Below are positions 12,009 through 22,622 of a DNA stretch of 64,000 nt, piece after piece. The stretch comes from Lophium mytilinum (taxonomy: Eukaryota > Ascomycota > Dothideomycetes > Mytilinidiales > Mytilinidiaceae), in the NCBI GenBank assembly GCA_010093605.1, contig MU004190.1, positions 496,001 to 560,000 of the forward strand. The letters are read 5' to 3'. Positions within the stretch are counted from its first letter, which is position 1. Each line of letters opens with the position of its first letter. The notes beneath the pieces were generated by a model. It saw only the letters and a program-made list of their open reading frames with translations, searched no databases and was not told where the DNA came from. Made by a program: the position numbers and the translations under genes.

Positions 12009-15000
12009 ATGAGTGGATATCTTTGGAAATACTTCCTCGAAGACGATGTCGAGAACTTCCGGCATATCTTGGAGAGTGGTAGCTACAATGCACGTCCGGG
12101 GACACAGAAAAGCTCTCTTGGCTGGCAGGGAGGGAGCCTGGGGGATGCGCTGAACAGTCCGAGCAGCTTGGGACCTTCCCCAACACTGCAAAGTAAGATG
12201 CGGAAGGCTATCGGGACACTGGGGGGTCCACTCACGAGAGCAGATATCAACAGCAGAGATGCGACTGGCCTTACCATATTGCATCACGCCGCGACACTGA
12301 CCTCTGATAATGCCGTAGCCTTCGCTCAGGCTCTCTTGGAACAGCCCCTGACGGATCTGTATATCCAGGACCAGGAGAACGGATGGACTGCGCTTCACCG
12401 AGCTTTCTACTTTGGCAATATTGCGATCGCGCGCCTCATACTTAACAGGGATGCGCAGGATATGCTTGGGTATGGATTAGCACGAGGTCTAGTAAAGATC
12501 AAGGACAAAGAAGGCAACGGACCCTTGGACCTCTTTTCCATGACGATCAAAGACAGAATAGTCCGACCAGATGATAGAAGAACAGCTGGAGATTCAGACT
12601 CAGATAGCGATGGAGGTGTTGGCGAGAATGCGGACAGAGACGAGGACGGCTCTTCTCGAAAATCTGTTCGGCCGCTCATCAATCTCGAAGGTGACGAAAT
12701 CTTCACGTTTGGGAGCAACAAAAATGTCACTCTCGGGTTTGGGGATGAGGACGATCGGCAATTTCCAGAACGCGTCACCATTAGGAGACCTGACCATCTT
12801 GTGCAGAGGTTCTACGCCGAATACCAAGAAAAGCAAATGCAAAAGTGGACAGCCCTGAACGTGCCGGCCAGTGAGGCTGCTGCTTCTAGGGGCCCTCCTA
12901 CCAGCGACACGATCCCTGAACCAGCATGGGTGGCTCAAAAGTCTGTAACTGAGCTACCTACAGTCATTCGGAACACCCCTATAGTCATTCAGGATGTGCA
13001 AATGTCGAAGCTGCATACCGCGATCTTGACTACCGATCCAGTATCCAACCTTTATGTCTGCGGACATGGGCCGGGTGCTCGCCTTGGGCTCGGACACGAA
13101 ACAACTAGATACCAATTCACATGCATCGAAGGGGGCGGTTTGGGGCAGAAAAAGGTCACGGCTGTGGCATTGGGTCAAAATCATACTCTGGCTATTACCG
13201 ATGACGGAGAGATATTTTCTTGGGGCAACAACGCATATGGCCAACTAGGGTACAACTTACCTAAGACTACAACGCTTGCAGACGAAGATCCAAAGGGGAC
13301 TTCGCCGCGACAAATCTTCGGGCCCCTCAAGAGGGAACTTGTCATTGGCGTAGCTGCTTCTCGTGTTCATTCAGTCGCGCACACGGCGAATTCACTGTTC
13401 ACTTTCGGCAAGAATGAAGGCCAGTTGGGAATCACTGGCTCGGACGCGCGATCCCTTGAGATGCAAAACACTCCTCGAAAGATCGCAGCATCACTCTTTT
13501 CTTCCAATATCAGCTCCGTGTCCGCCATTGATGGCGCCACGGTTTGCTTGCTCGAGAATCACGACGTGTGGGTATTTGCAAACTTCGGGTACTCAAAGCT
13601 CTCCTTCGACTTGGAGGGATTCACGAATTACTTCTTGAAAAGGAGCTTCCTCACGACCAACTACTATACCACGCCGAACAGAATTTGCAAGATAACCTCT
13701 GGAGGTGATACAATATGTGCCTTGTCTACGTCTGGGGATCTTTTTACTGTCGCTGTCAGCAAGCGATCCGAGACAAGCCAGGATAGTAGTACTTCTACTA
13801 CCAATCCCACCAAGATTCGTGGAGCTCTTTCTCAGCCCTACCGGATCTGGTCTGCCAAAAAGGGGCATATGGTAGCAAGGGATGTTGCTGTGGATCAAGA
13901 TGGATCGATCATCTTGACTACTGAGGCTGGCAGTGTTTGGCGAAGGACCAAGAGAGCGTCGATCAAAGACGCAACAGCCTCTGGGATCGGAGACTACAAA
14001 CCGAAAGACTACAAGTTTTCTCGAGTCCCAGGTCTTACGCGGGTTACCGCCGTCCGAGCCTCCGCATTCGGAGCATACGCTGCTGTCCGTAGAGACTGCG
14101 AGGTGACAAGAACGCAAATTGTCGTTGATGAGCTCTCCTTATGGACAGATGTTGAGCCACTCTTGGCATTCCGTGGTCTCGCCAACTACGAAGAGAACTC
14201 GGACGACGAAAATCCTAGTCCTCGATTTTGGCAACGACCCTCGAAAGCAGGATCACTCCGGAAGCGTGTCCTTGCTTCAAAGGATCTCGAAGACGAGGTT
14301 GCGGACGTAATCCGCCAAACTATCGCTGCGGACGATCGCGAGTATGACCTTGACCTTGGAACGAGTACCTCAGAGGTCCGCATACCTGCTCATCGGTTCA
14401 TGTTTGCAGGCCGTAGTCGCATCATGCGACAAGCTCTAGCTACAAGGCAAGACCATGGTGTCGGCATATTAGACATAGCGACCATTACTCATGATCAGAA
14501 CACGGGGAAAACTACGGTGCTATTCCAGGGGCTTGACTTTTTAACGATCTTCAATCTGGTTCTGTTCGTCTACACAGACTCCTTTGTCGACTTCTGGCAT
14601 GCGGCTCGGCAGTTTCCCAAAATGGCAACCAGGTTTCGTAATTCAAGGATAGAGATTATGAAGGTAGCCTCTCGACTAGAAATTCGACACCTTGAGCGCT
14701 CTGCGCGACAAATGATTACTCCAGTAAGATCTATGAATCTCGACATGGAGCTTGCTATCAAGAATGCTTCAATCTTCGAAGACGGCGATGTTTTGGTCCA
14801 GCTTTCAGATGGCGAGTTGAAAGTACATTCGGCTATCATTTGTCAAAGATGTCCCTTTTTCCACGGGATGTTCAAGGGTAGAGCAGGAGGTCAGTGGCTA
14901 GCTGGAAGGCGAGACTTGTTAGCAGGACCGTCAGATGCGATCAGCGTCGACCTCAAGCATGTCGACACCCGCGTGTTCTGGCTTGTCGTTCGCCACATAT

Positions 15001-17187
15001 ACGCCGACGCTGGGGAAGAGCTGTTTGACGACGTTGTCAGTGAGGACTTCAACGACGTTCTCGCTCTAGATGAGCTTCTTGACCACGTGATGGACGTAAT
15101 GGGAGTAGCGAACGAATTGATGCTAGATCGGCTGTCTCAAGTGTGCCAGAAGGTGGCTGGCCGTTATGGTATGTATATGAACCGAAAGATGTCGAAAAGG
15201 TGATGGTACTAACAGCTTTTTCAGTCAACGCTCGCAACGTTTGTCAACTCCTGAATGCCATTGCGGCAAGTTCAGTCACTGAGTTCAAAGATGCCGGTCT
15301 GGAGTATATCTGCTTGGGTCTAGAGGCAGTAATGCAGAACGGGTAAGCTCTCTCTCGAAAGCCTCTCTCCATTGAATGACAGCTGATGGTTTGACTAGCT
15401 CCCTCGATGAACTCGACGAAGATCTGTTGCTCGAACTCAGCCAAGTAGCCCGTGATAACCAGCTTGCATATCTACCATTTGCCAAAAGCGGCAGAGCGGA
15501 AGCCCTTCTTCTTGAAAAGTACCCGGACCTTGCGGAACGAATTGATCGAGCTAGACGGGCGAAAGTCGATTCAATAATCCTTTCCAACAAATACAATCAA
15601 GGCGACGGGCAAATGTCTAGCTCATTCAGGGCTCAGAGCTTAGAAGAGTTGTCCACGTCCCCACTTCGGCAGAGAAACCGCCGAAAATCTTCCAAAGAGG
15701 TGAAGTCAGCTTCTTTCACGGGGTCGCCTCAGCTGCAACAAGCTGAGGCGGCAAACATCAATTCAATGGATCAAGTTGAGAGTCACCTTCTCAAAGAAAG
15801 AGGGGCTCAGTCAAGGCGGGGGCGTTTTAGCTTGAGCTCGGCCCTCACGCCCGCTCTGAAGGGCAAAAACTCTTTAACGGATCTCATGTTTGAGATGTCA
15901 GACGATGATGAGGGGTCGCCGCTAGAGGAGTCGAAACGAAAGAAGCTAGACGATACTGATCCAACTTTTAGTGGCCTGTATGACGAGTTTACGCCTGTAG
16001 GATCTCCGGAAGAACCTTGGGCAAGTACCAGAAGGAAGTCCAGACTCTCTCCCCACGATCTAGGTGTTGGATCTTCCGGCAACTTTGACTCCCCCCGAAC
16101 ACCGGCGACGAAGAGCTCAGATCGCCCTTGGGGCAGCACGCCCTTGAGCACTCCGCGACTTGATATGAAAGATATCATGGCTCAGGCCTCCCCACCCAAA
16201 CCATCTGGCCTAGCGATTGGGCTGGCGAATGACGATGTCAATGATGGGAAACATGTTGGTTCGTTTACCGCCAAGATGTCTCAAAAGGAGCGTAAGCGTC
16301 TACAACAAGCACAACAGCTCGGACAGCCGCCCACCCCGCCCGTACTTGATAACCCACAACCTCCGCCTAGTATATCACCATGGCGCCCCATTCATTATGA
16401 TAAAAACTCTCCACTCAGCAGCAGCCCTGCATTGGCAGCTACCCCGAATACTAGTCGCGCAAATAGTACCCCTCAAATGACAATGCGCCAGACCGTCGCA
16501 AACGGTGGACACGCAAAGAGCAAGTCCCCGATACCACCTTCGCAAAGCCGAAGCGTATCGGGCCCTAGCAACACTATTCCAGCTCATCTAAAATCTTCCT
16601 CATCATCAAACCCCATGGCGACTCCCCGCTCGATTCGCCACACGCCTCTCCCCGCTACTGCCCTTTCCGCCGCCTCGCCTTCTCAATTTCTCACTTTGCA
16701 AGACGTTCTTTTTCAGCAACAGGCAGAGAAAGATGCCATTCGCGAAGCTGCCGCCAAACGCAGCTTACAGGAGATCCAGCAAGAGCAGGAGTTCCAGGAA
16801 TGGTGGGAGCAGGAGAGCAAACGCGTTATGCAGGAAGAAGAGGCTCGCCGGCGGACTGAGGAGCGCGAGAAGGGTGGGCGTGGTAGAGGGGCTGGTTCTA
16901 GAGGTGGTAAGAGGGGCGGGAAGGGACGCGGCAAGAAGGATAAGGAGGTTGCTGAGACGTCGGCTGCTCAACCAGGGGAGGAAGCTAATGCGCCTCCTTC
17001 AGCGCCTGCTTCCGCGCCTCCTTCCGCGCCGGCCAAGCATGACAAAGCGGAGAAGAGCGCTAAGCCTAGGAGTAGAGGACCAAGAGGTGGTGGACGAGGT
17101 GGCGGTGGAGGTGGAGGGAGGGGTGGAAAGGCGCAAGGCCCGGGCAGGGAGAACATCGCTCCCTCGGGAGCTGGGGCGGCGAGTTGA
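12009..17187 (+). CDS. Ankyrin-RCC1-BTB protein (IBtk-like)
   Basis: Three exons (12009-15168, 15225-15342, 15399-17187; two 56-nt introns) give 1688 aa. The start is the ATG at 12009 (M-S-G-Y-L-W-K-Y-F); the open frame extends 60 bases further 5' but without an ATG. Ankyrin repeats lie at ~83-150, RCC1 beta-propeller repeats at ~228-565 (G-x-N-x-x-G-Q-L-G pattern visible), a first BTB at ~775-880 and a second BTB at ~922-1060 (L-S-D-G-E-L-K-V-H-S). From ~1200 the protein is Ser/Pro-rich with a charged coiled-coil stretch (~1535-1580) and an arginine/glycine-rich tail (~1583-1688). The order ankyrin, RCC1, tandem BTB is that of animal IBtk, a cullin-3 substrate adaptor, so a role as a ubiquitin-ligase adaptor is inferred. 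The RG-rich tail suggests RNA or ribosome contacts, also inferred. Confidence 0.88.
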
Positions 17188-17976
17188 TGGTACACAATAA
17201 CAGTGTTTCTCCCCTCGTGTAAATGCAACATTGACGTACATACATAGCGTTCCTTAGAGCATTGACTGCCTAATAGACCCTTGAATTACCTACAGTCTTA
17301 GGACAGCAATCTATATACGTAAGTGCTACCGCTTGAAACAGTACTTCGTTGTCAGTATGTCGAAACGAGGACTTCCATTTTCGATAGGTCGCCCTTTTTG
17401 AAGCGTGAATACTTCTTTATAACCTATTACACTTAGCCTATATTAGGCTAGCCTGGCACTATTACTTCTGGGTTTTTGCATACCTTGTCCCGCTTCTCGA
17501 GGCGGGCTCTGGCTACGCAAGCTACTTTGCACTATTGGAAGATCTGAAGAAGCGCAAAACCGCCAAGTCATACCACGTGGGCGCTGCCACCGGGAAAGCA
17601 GTCAAGTGAGAAGTCGGATCCTTACGACAACATCCCAATTACAGCTCTTCGAAGTAGGAAGAGACAAATCACGCTTGATCAGAGCGGCTGCCAGATTGCA
17701 AGGGAAGAAAAAGGTGGTTTCAACTCGCGCTATGAATGCATCACCTGCCGTGCTGCTGAGTTCACAGGGCACAATTGGGCAGGTGCAGCTCAGATGACAC
17801 GCGGTGCTTGCTACATAACCTAGAGGCGGTAAGCTTACACATCAGGTATGTCTTCCAAGGCTTCTACTTGATCAAGCCTTACAATGACGATGTTCGTTTC
17901 AAGCCTTCTGATGTGGGTTTTGTCTTGCCTCCCTTTCCGTCTTCCCATAGCCAGGACGTGGTTCCCGTGGCAAGAG
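17188..17976. other. Intergenic region, 0.8 kb
   Basis: 3' flank of the BTB/RCC1 gene and upstream region of the broken oxidoreductase gene. Short open frames at 17606-17800 and 17775-18023 lack any support. Open sequence precedes the oxidoreductase ATG at 17977 in frame (from 17884), but the family's N-terminus fits the later ATG. Confidence 0.45.
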
Positions 17977-19559
17977 ATGATACCAGACATCGGGGAGCAT
18001 CCCGGTCTTCGAGGAGATACCATAACTCTAGGAGCTGGAGCGATAGGTCTATCTACAGCCTACTATCTTGCGCTTGCGTTGAAAGAGACAGTCCCGCATT
18101 TCATCTCGCGTCCTTCCATAGTAGTTGTGGAGCCCTCCCACAACGTTTGCCCCGGCGCATCTGGCGAATTCACTGGTTGGACTTGGCGATTTCGGGTTTA
18201 GTCCAGAGACGTCGTCATTAGGAGTTCTATCTTATTGTCTTCATGAAGAGCTCGCCTCAAAGTTCCGCGGCAGAAATAGGTACGGATTCAGTAATCTGAC
18301 CATCTACCGCATTTCTCCTAAGAACTTTACCGCCTCCCCATCACCAGCAAATGATTGGGGTCCATATCCTCCCATAAATAAAAGCGTCGCTAACCTTCCG
18401 AAATGGACTTCGAGCTCGGATGATTGGACCGTACAGCTGCTCGCCGACGCCCCTCATTTGGCCCATCTGTTAGTTCTTGGTCGCATTTTTGTTCATTCCC
18501 CGCTAAAAACTTGATAGTGAACCCAGGCAGTTTTGCCATTTCCTACGCAAACGTTGCGAGAAACTCGGGATGAAGTTTCTTTTTAACTCTTCCGTCGATT
18601 CTCTCGAAAGAGATGACGGTAGTGAGGGCTTCACAAGGGCATCTAACATAACTACAAAGCCGAAAGAAGCGACCACAACTATGTCTTGCAGTGCTGCAAT
18701 TCTAGCGGCTGGTCCTTGGTCTGACCGAGTCTTCTCCAGCCTGTTTCCCGCCGCTCGGATCAAGATCCCGATGAATGTCACATACTCGGCCGGAAATCAC
18801 CTCGAAATCCGAACCCCCAGCTGGAAACCGTCTGATGACTACAACAGTGCGGACCAAGTGTTCCTCAATCACATTATTCAGGGTCCACATGAACTGGATA
18901 TCAGTACGTTTTTGGGTGGTACCATGTATATCGGGGGGTATGGCGCGACACCGGAAGCACTACCAGCCTATGCGGATGCCGTATTTGTCCAACCAGACGC
19001 TTTGCCTGGTATGATCGAGTTGGCACGCAAATACCTTCGTCTCCAAACCGACGAAACGTTCGAAGTGGTCAAATCAGGACGATGTTACCGTCCTCTGCTA
19101 ATACCCAACAACCCGATCATAACCAAAGTCAAATGGAGCAGTCTCGGTGCGATCGGCTCCCACTCTTCCAGCAACACGGCTATGGAAAATGCAAAGCATA
19201 CCGGTAATTCCATGTGCAGCAAGCCTCATGTGATTAGGGGATTTTACATCAACACAGGCCATGACGGCGATGGCATGACGCTTGGGCCTGGGAGTGGAAA
19301 ACTTATGAGTGAATTAATCTTGGGCTGTACTACATCCGCTGACCCATCGGGACTGGAGCTGGCTCATAGTCATAGAGCGTTTGAGGCTCGAACCTATAGA
19401 AATGGAAAGCGATGTCAAATCCACGTCTCGTTTAGACACACAAGCGCCGAAGGGTGTACGCGTCACAAGACGCATCACAAGACGCATCACACTGAACTTT
19501 TGCGTTCGTGTGCTTCGATGATGGCTCGTGCACCATGGCAATACATGGCTTGTACATAG
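17977..19559 (+). pseudogene. FAD-dependent oxidoreductase (DAO family), frameshifted
   Basis: The N-terminal part carries a dinucleotide-binding motif, L-G-A-G-A-I-G-L-S-T-A-Y-Y-L, typical of DAO-type FAD amine/amino-acid oxidases. The frame breaks at 18177-18178: removing one T from the G-G-T-T-G-G run joins the upstream A-S-G-E-F-T-G to the conserved downstream G-L-G-D-F-G-F-S-P. From there the frame continues to 18468, a 49-nt intron (18469-18517) follows, and the last exon runs to 19559 with the expected C-terminal block (G-H-D-G-D-G-M-T-L-G-P-G-S-G-K). The family normally ends soon after this block; here the frame runs ~65 residues further in non-homologous-looking sequence, so the original stop may also be lost. 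No intron can explain a one-base shift. A base-calling error is the main alternative to a pseudogene. It lies ~1.4 kb from the transposon block. Confidence 0.7.
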
Positions 19560-20193
19560 TTGACTACGTGTGATGCGTGATGTTGATGATTTCTTGTAAG
19601 GGCTAAATTGGGAGTGGTGGGTTGAGGCGCTGCAGGTGTGGTGGAGGGTTTGGGGCACCCCTGGCTGCATGGGAGAATTTCTGGGAAGCATGTCAAGTAA
19701 GGTCACTGGCTGTATGAAAAGATAGGGTGCGAAAGACGCGCAAGTTCCAGCGTAGCAAGTTTGACCGCGTTGAATGCGTTCAGGCCCGTAGACGGCTGGG
19801 ATCAAGGTGTTGAACAAACGGAATACGTCTTACTCGATACATTTGATGTTGAAGGTGTGCATAAAGAGCTACATCTGTGGCATTCTTCCAGATGCTGGTA
19901 CTTCTTCATAGAGTCTCACTTTCCGTACCTATTGCTATCTGGGGATAAATGCAGTTATTCATGAAGTCCCGAAACGCACAAGCCGAGATAATCCATAGCA
20001 TAAACACATTCAAGACTCTTCTTTGATATAGACTGCTATCCCCGCCGTTGGCCTGCGCACAAGAGGTGAAATTACCAACCCATCTTGATCGATACCCGTA
20101 CTCCTGGTTTCTCCACGCCCAGGAAATGGCTCCATACCTGCACGCATCTCTGTATCCGTCCTTCGAGGCAGATCGTAAGCTCCACCTATTTCT
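19560..20193. other. Intergenic region between two decayed genes
   Basis: Convergent 3' flanks of the broken FAD oxidoreductase (plus) and the disrupted DUF3433-type gene (minus). Only short unsupported open frames; no gene recognised. Confidence 0.45.
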
Positions 20194-20920
20194 TCATCTG
20201 GAGTCTGCCCCGCTGCTGTTCCCATCAGCTCTATCCGAGATAAGGCATTCCGCAGACACGATCCTTGGCTTTCGATACCAGGAGTTCATGAAGCGGGTGA
20301 ACTCGGATCCCGTTTCGAACCTATCAACTGGCTTCACGACGTGTCCGGCCTCGTCGATATATTCAGAGACCTCCATGCCGAGGTGCCGGCGACCGGAGAG
20401 GCCAAAGTACATGCCGAACTGGTAGCGTTTCTTTGCGAGATAAACTTTCGATATCAGGTGGACTTCCTGGTCCGTGGGGTCCTGTAGGGAGAACTCGGGC
20501 AGTTAGGAAACTCGGCTTTGATAGCAATAAGACAATAGGTCCATGAGGCTTAAAAGCGTCCGAGGCGCCCTGTATGGTGCTGGGGGTCTTGCGAAAGGCA
20601 TTGAGATGCAGAAAATGCACAAAATCGCAAAGGATACGTAGAAATTGAATGGTACGAGTACCATGACGTATCCAGTACCAGTCCACTTTTGGTTAAAGAT
20701 ACGACCCGCAACGATTGGGCCTGACGTGGACGTTAAGGCAAGCTGGGCATACCAAGCTACTCTATAGTGTCCATTTCCTAAAGCTTTGAAAATCGTGGAA
20801 ATTGGATTCGGAGATATGTAATCGAGGAGGACATTCTGATCGGCCAAGTTTGGCTTGTCCATTCCATGTATGGGTTGCATGAGTCGATAGTAAAAATCTG
20901 CATTTAAGAAAATGACAACC
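20194..20920 (-). pseudogene. C-terminal half of disrupted DUF3433-type membrane gene
   Basis: Read on the minus strand, the frame enters at the transposon edge (20920) inside a hydrophobic segment (V-V-I-F-L-N-A-D-F-Y-Y-R) and continues with L-L-L-D-Y-I-S-P-like and membrane-helix sequence typical of the second half of DUF3433 proteins. The same frame continues to 20194, but TAA at 20503-20505 interrupts it. Both sides of this stop are coherent protein in one frame (168 and 103 codons away from it), so it is a nonsense mutation; CAA to TAA is a single C-to-T change of the RIP type. DUF3433 proteins are fungal multi-membrane proteins of unknown function. The N-terminal half lies at 32552-34364. 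Confidence 0.65.
20911..20920. repeat. Left 10-bp target-site duplication
   Basis: AATGACAACC, identical to 32542-32551. It directly abuts the left terminal inverted repeat. Confidence 0.9.
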
Positions 20921-20939
20921 AGGGCTGCCGTTTAATTAA
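20921..20939 (+). repeat. Left terminal inverted repeat
   Basis: 19 bp starting AGGGCT; pairs with 32523-32541 with two transition differences. Confidence 0.85.
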
Positions 20940-21047
20940 TTAATTAATGGAGGCACTACTCTATTAATTAATTAATAGCTTAGTTAGCAGAAATCTATAT
21001 TAATTAATTAATTAACGTTAATATTAAAGTAATTAATTAATTAATAT
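20931..21047. repeat. Left subterminal (TTAA)n clusters
   Basis: Four 16-18 bp runs of TTAATTAATTAATTAA occur at about 20931, 20964, 21000 and 21031, spaced ~32 bases apart. At the less mutated right end the comparable words read TTGATTGATTGATTGA, so the left runs may be RIP-converted copies of a subterminal motif, a typical transposase-binding layout. Confidence 0.6.
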
Positions 21048-22325
21048 AGTAAGTAATATATAAGGTATTCTACTTATCTTTCTCTATACTATTCTTCTTA
21101 GTATTACTATTAATATTAATATTCTTAACTTTATTTCTAATTATAATAGGCTTCTTAACTATATTAGCTTAATATTACTTTAGCTAATTTCCTTATATAA
21201 GCCTACTATCTAGAAGATTAATTACCCCCTTATTATTCTATAAGGAAAGTAATATATAGGCGCTAATAATATTAGTATATATAGCTAACCTTCTTAGGTT
21301 CTAAAGTAGGCCTATTTAGTTAAAATCTTATTTATTTAATATACTTATAGTAGAAGCTAATATATAATTAAGAGCTATCTATACTAGCTAGGGAAATTTA
21401 AAGCGCTTAAGCTCTAAAACCTAATACTCTACCGGGTTAGTTACCTAGATATTATTATAATAATTTCTATAAGTAAGCTATCTTATATATTTATTATCGC
21501 GGCCTATATCTATACCTGCATTTAGCGTACCTAGAGTGCCCGGCGTGCTAGGTATACTAGATATTAAGGCTATTATAAGGCTTATAAAACTACTTATAAA
21601 ACTACTTATAAAGCTAGTACTAAACTACTTATTATTATTATAGGCCGCGGCCTCTAGCTAAGAAATAGATTTAGATTAACTAATTACTATATTTTTATAT
21701 ATTAAGTTCTATAGCTTTAGTACTTTATCTTAGATAGGTATAATCTATTTTTCTAGCTATCTCTTCTCTATCTATACCTATTTATATATAGAATAAAAAA
21801 TAATAGTAGTAATATATACTAGTAAGTAGTTAGTAAGGCGGTAGTATTTATTAAGCTTTATCTAGGCTATTATTACTTATTAGCTAAGCGCATATAGAAG
21901 GGCTAGAATAAAATAGAAAGTATAAAGGTAAATAGAAAGGCTAAAGCTAAATAGAAAGGCTAAAGCTAAATAGAAAAGCTATATAGTATATATACTAAGG
22001 TTAATATTATTCTTAAAGTGTATTTCTAGATATATAGCGTACTATATCTTACTTCTCTCTAGGTAAGCTAATAGATATTTAGAAGTAGGTAATACCTTCT
22101 ATAGAGAGCCCTCTCTCTCTTTATAGATTTAACCTTCTAGATACTTTATAGTAAGTTTAAATAGCTTTAAAAGCTCTAGGTATTATATAATTATAACCTA
22201 GTTATTATTTAAGAGATACTAGTTAGTAATCTTTAGTTTAGTATATTACCTAGTAGGCGCTTATTATATACTATTTTAGATAATAGTAGTTTAATACGCG
22301 TTCTATTCTATATTTTATAGATTAG

Positions 22326-22415
22326 TATAGATTTAAGATATAGAGAGAATAGAGAGTATATAGAGAAAAATAGAGAGTATATAGAGAATAGAAAGTATAT
22401 AAAGAAAAATAGAGA
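22326..22415. repeat. AGAGAGTATATAGAGAATA tandem repeat, left of LTR element
   Basis: Irregular tandem copies of an (A)GAGAGTATATAGARAA-type unit end exactly at the LTR element's target duplication. The array resumes at 30311 on the other side, showing that the retrotransposon inserted into this array. Related units recur at 30905-31020 and 32225-32300. Confidence 0.7.
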
Positions 22416-22420
22416 GTATA

Positions 22421-22622
22421 TATAATAGATCTAGCTCTATATATATTATATATTCTTAGCTATATTATATAAGCCCGTACACTAGCGCGGTTTTATACCT
22501 CTAGCCTATATTTAGCCTCCGCTATATAGAACCTCTACCTCTATATAACTTTATCTTTATAAATATACTCTATTTCTTATTTAATACTATACTCTATATC
22601 TTGCCTCTTATAGTCTATAATA
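22421..22622 (+). repeat. 5' LTR (202 bp)
   Basis: Starts TATAATAGATCTAG and ends TCTATAATA, matching 30109-30310 over its whole length. About 17 positions differ and all are transitions (C/T or G/A), the signature of RIP acting independently on the two copies. Confidence 0.93.
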
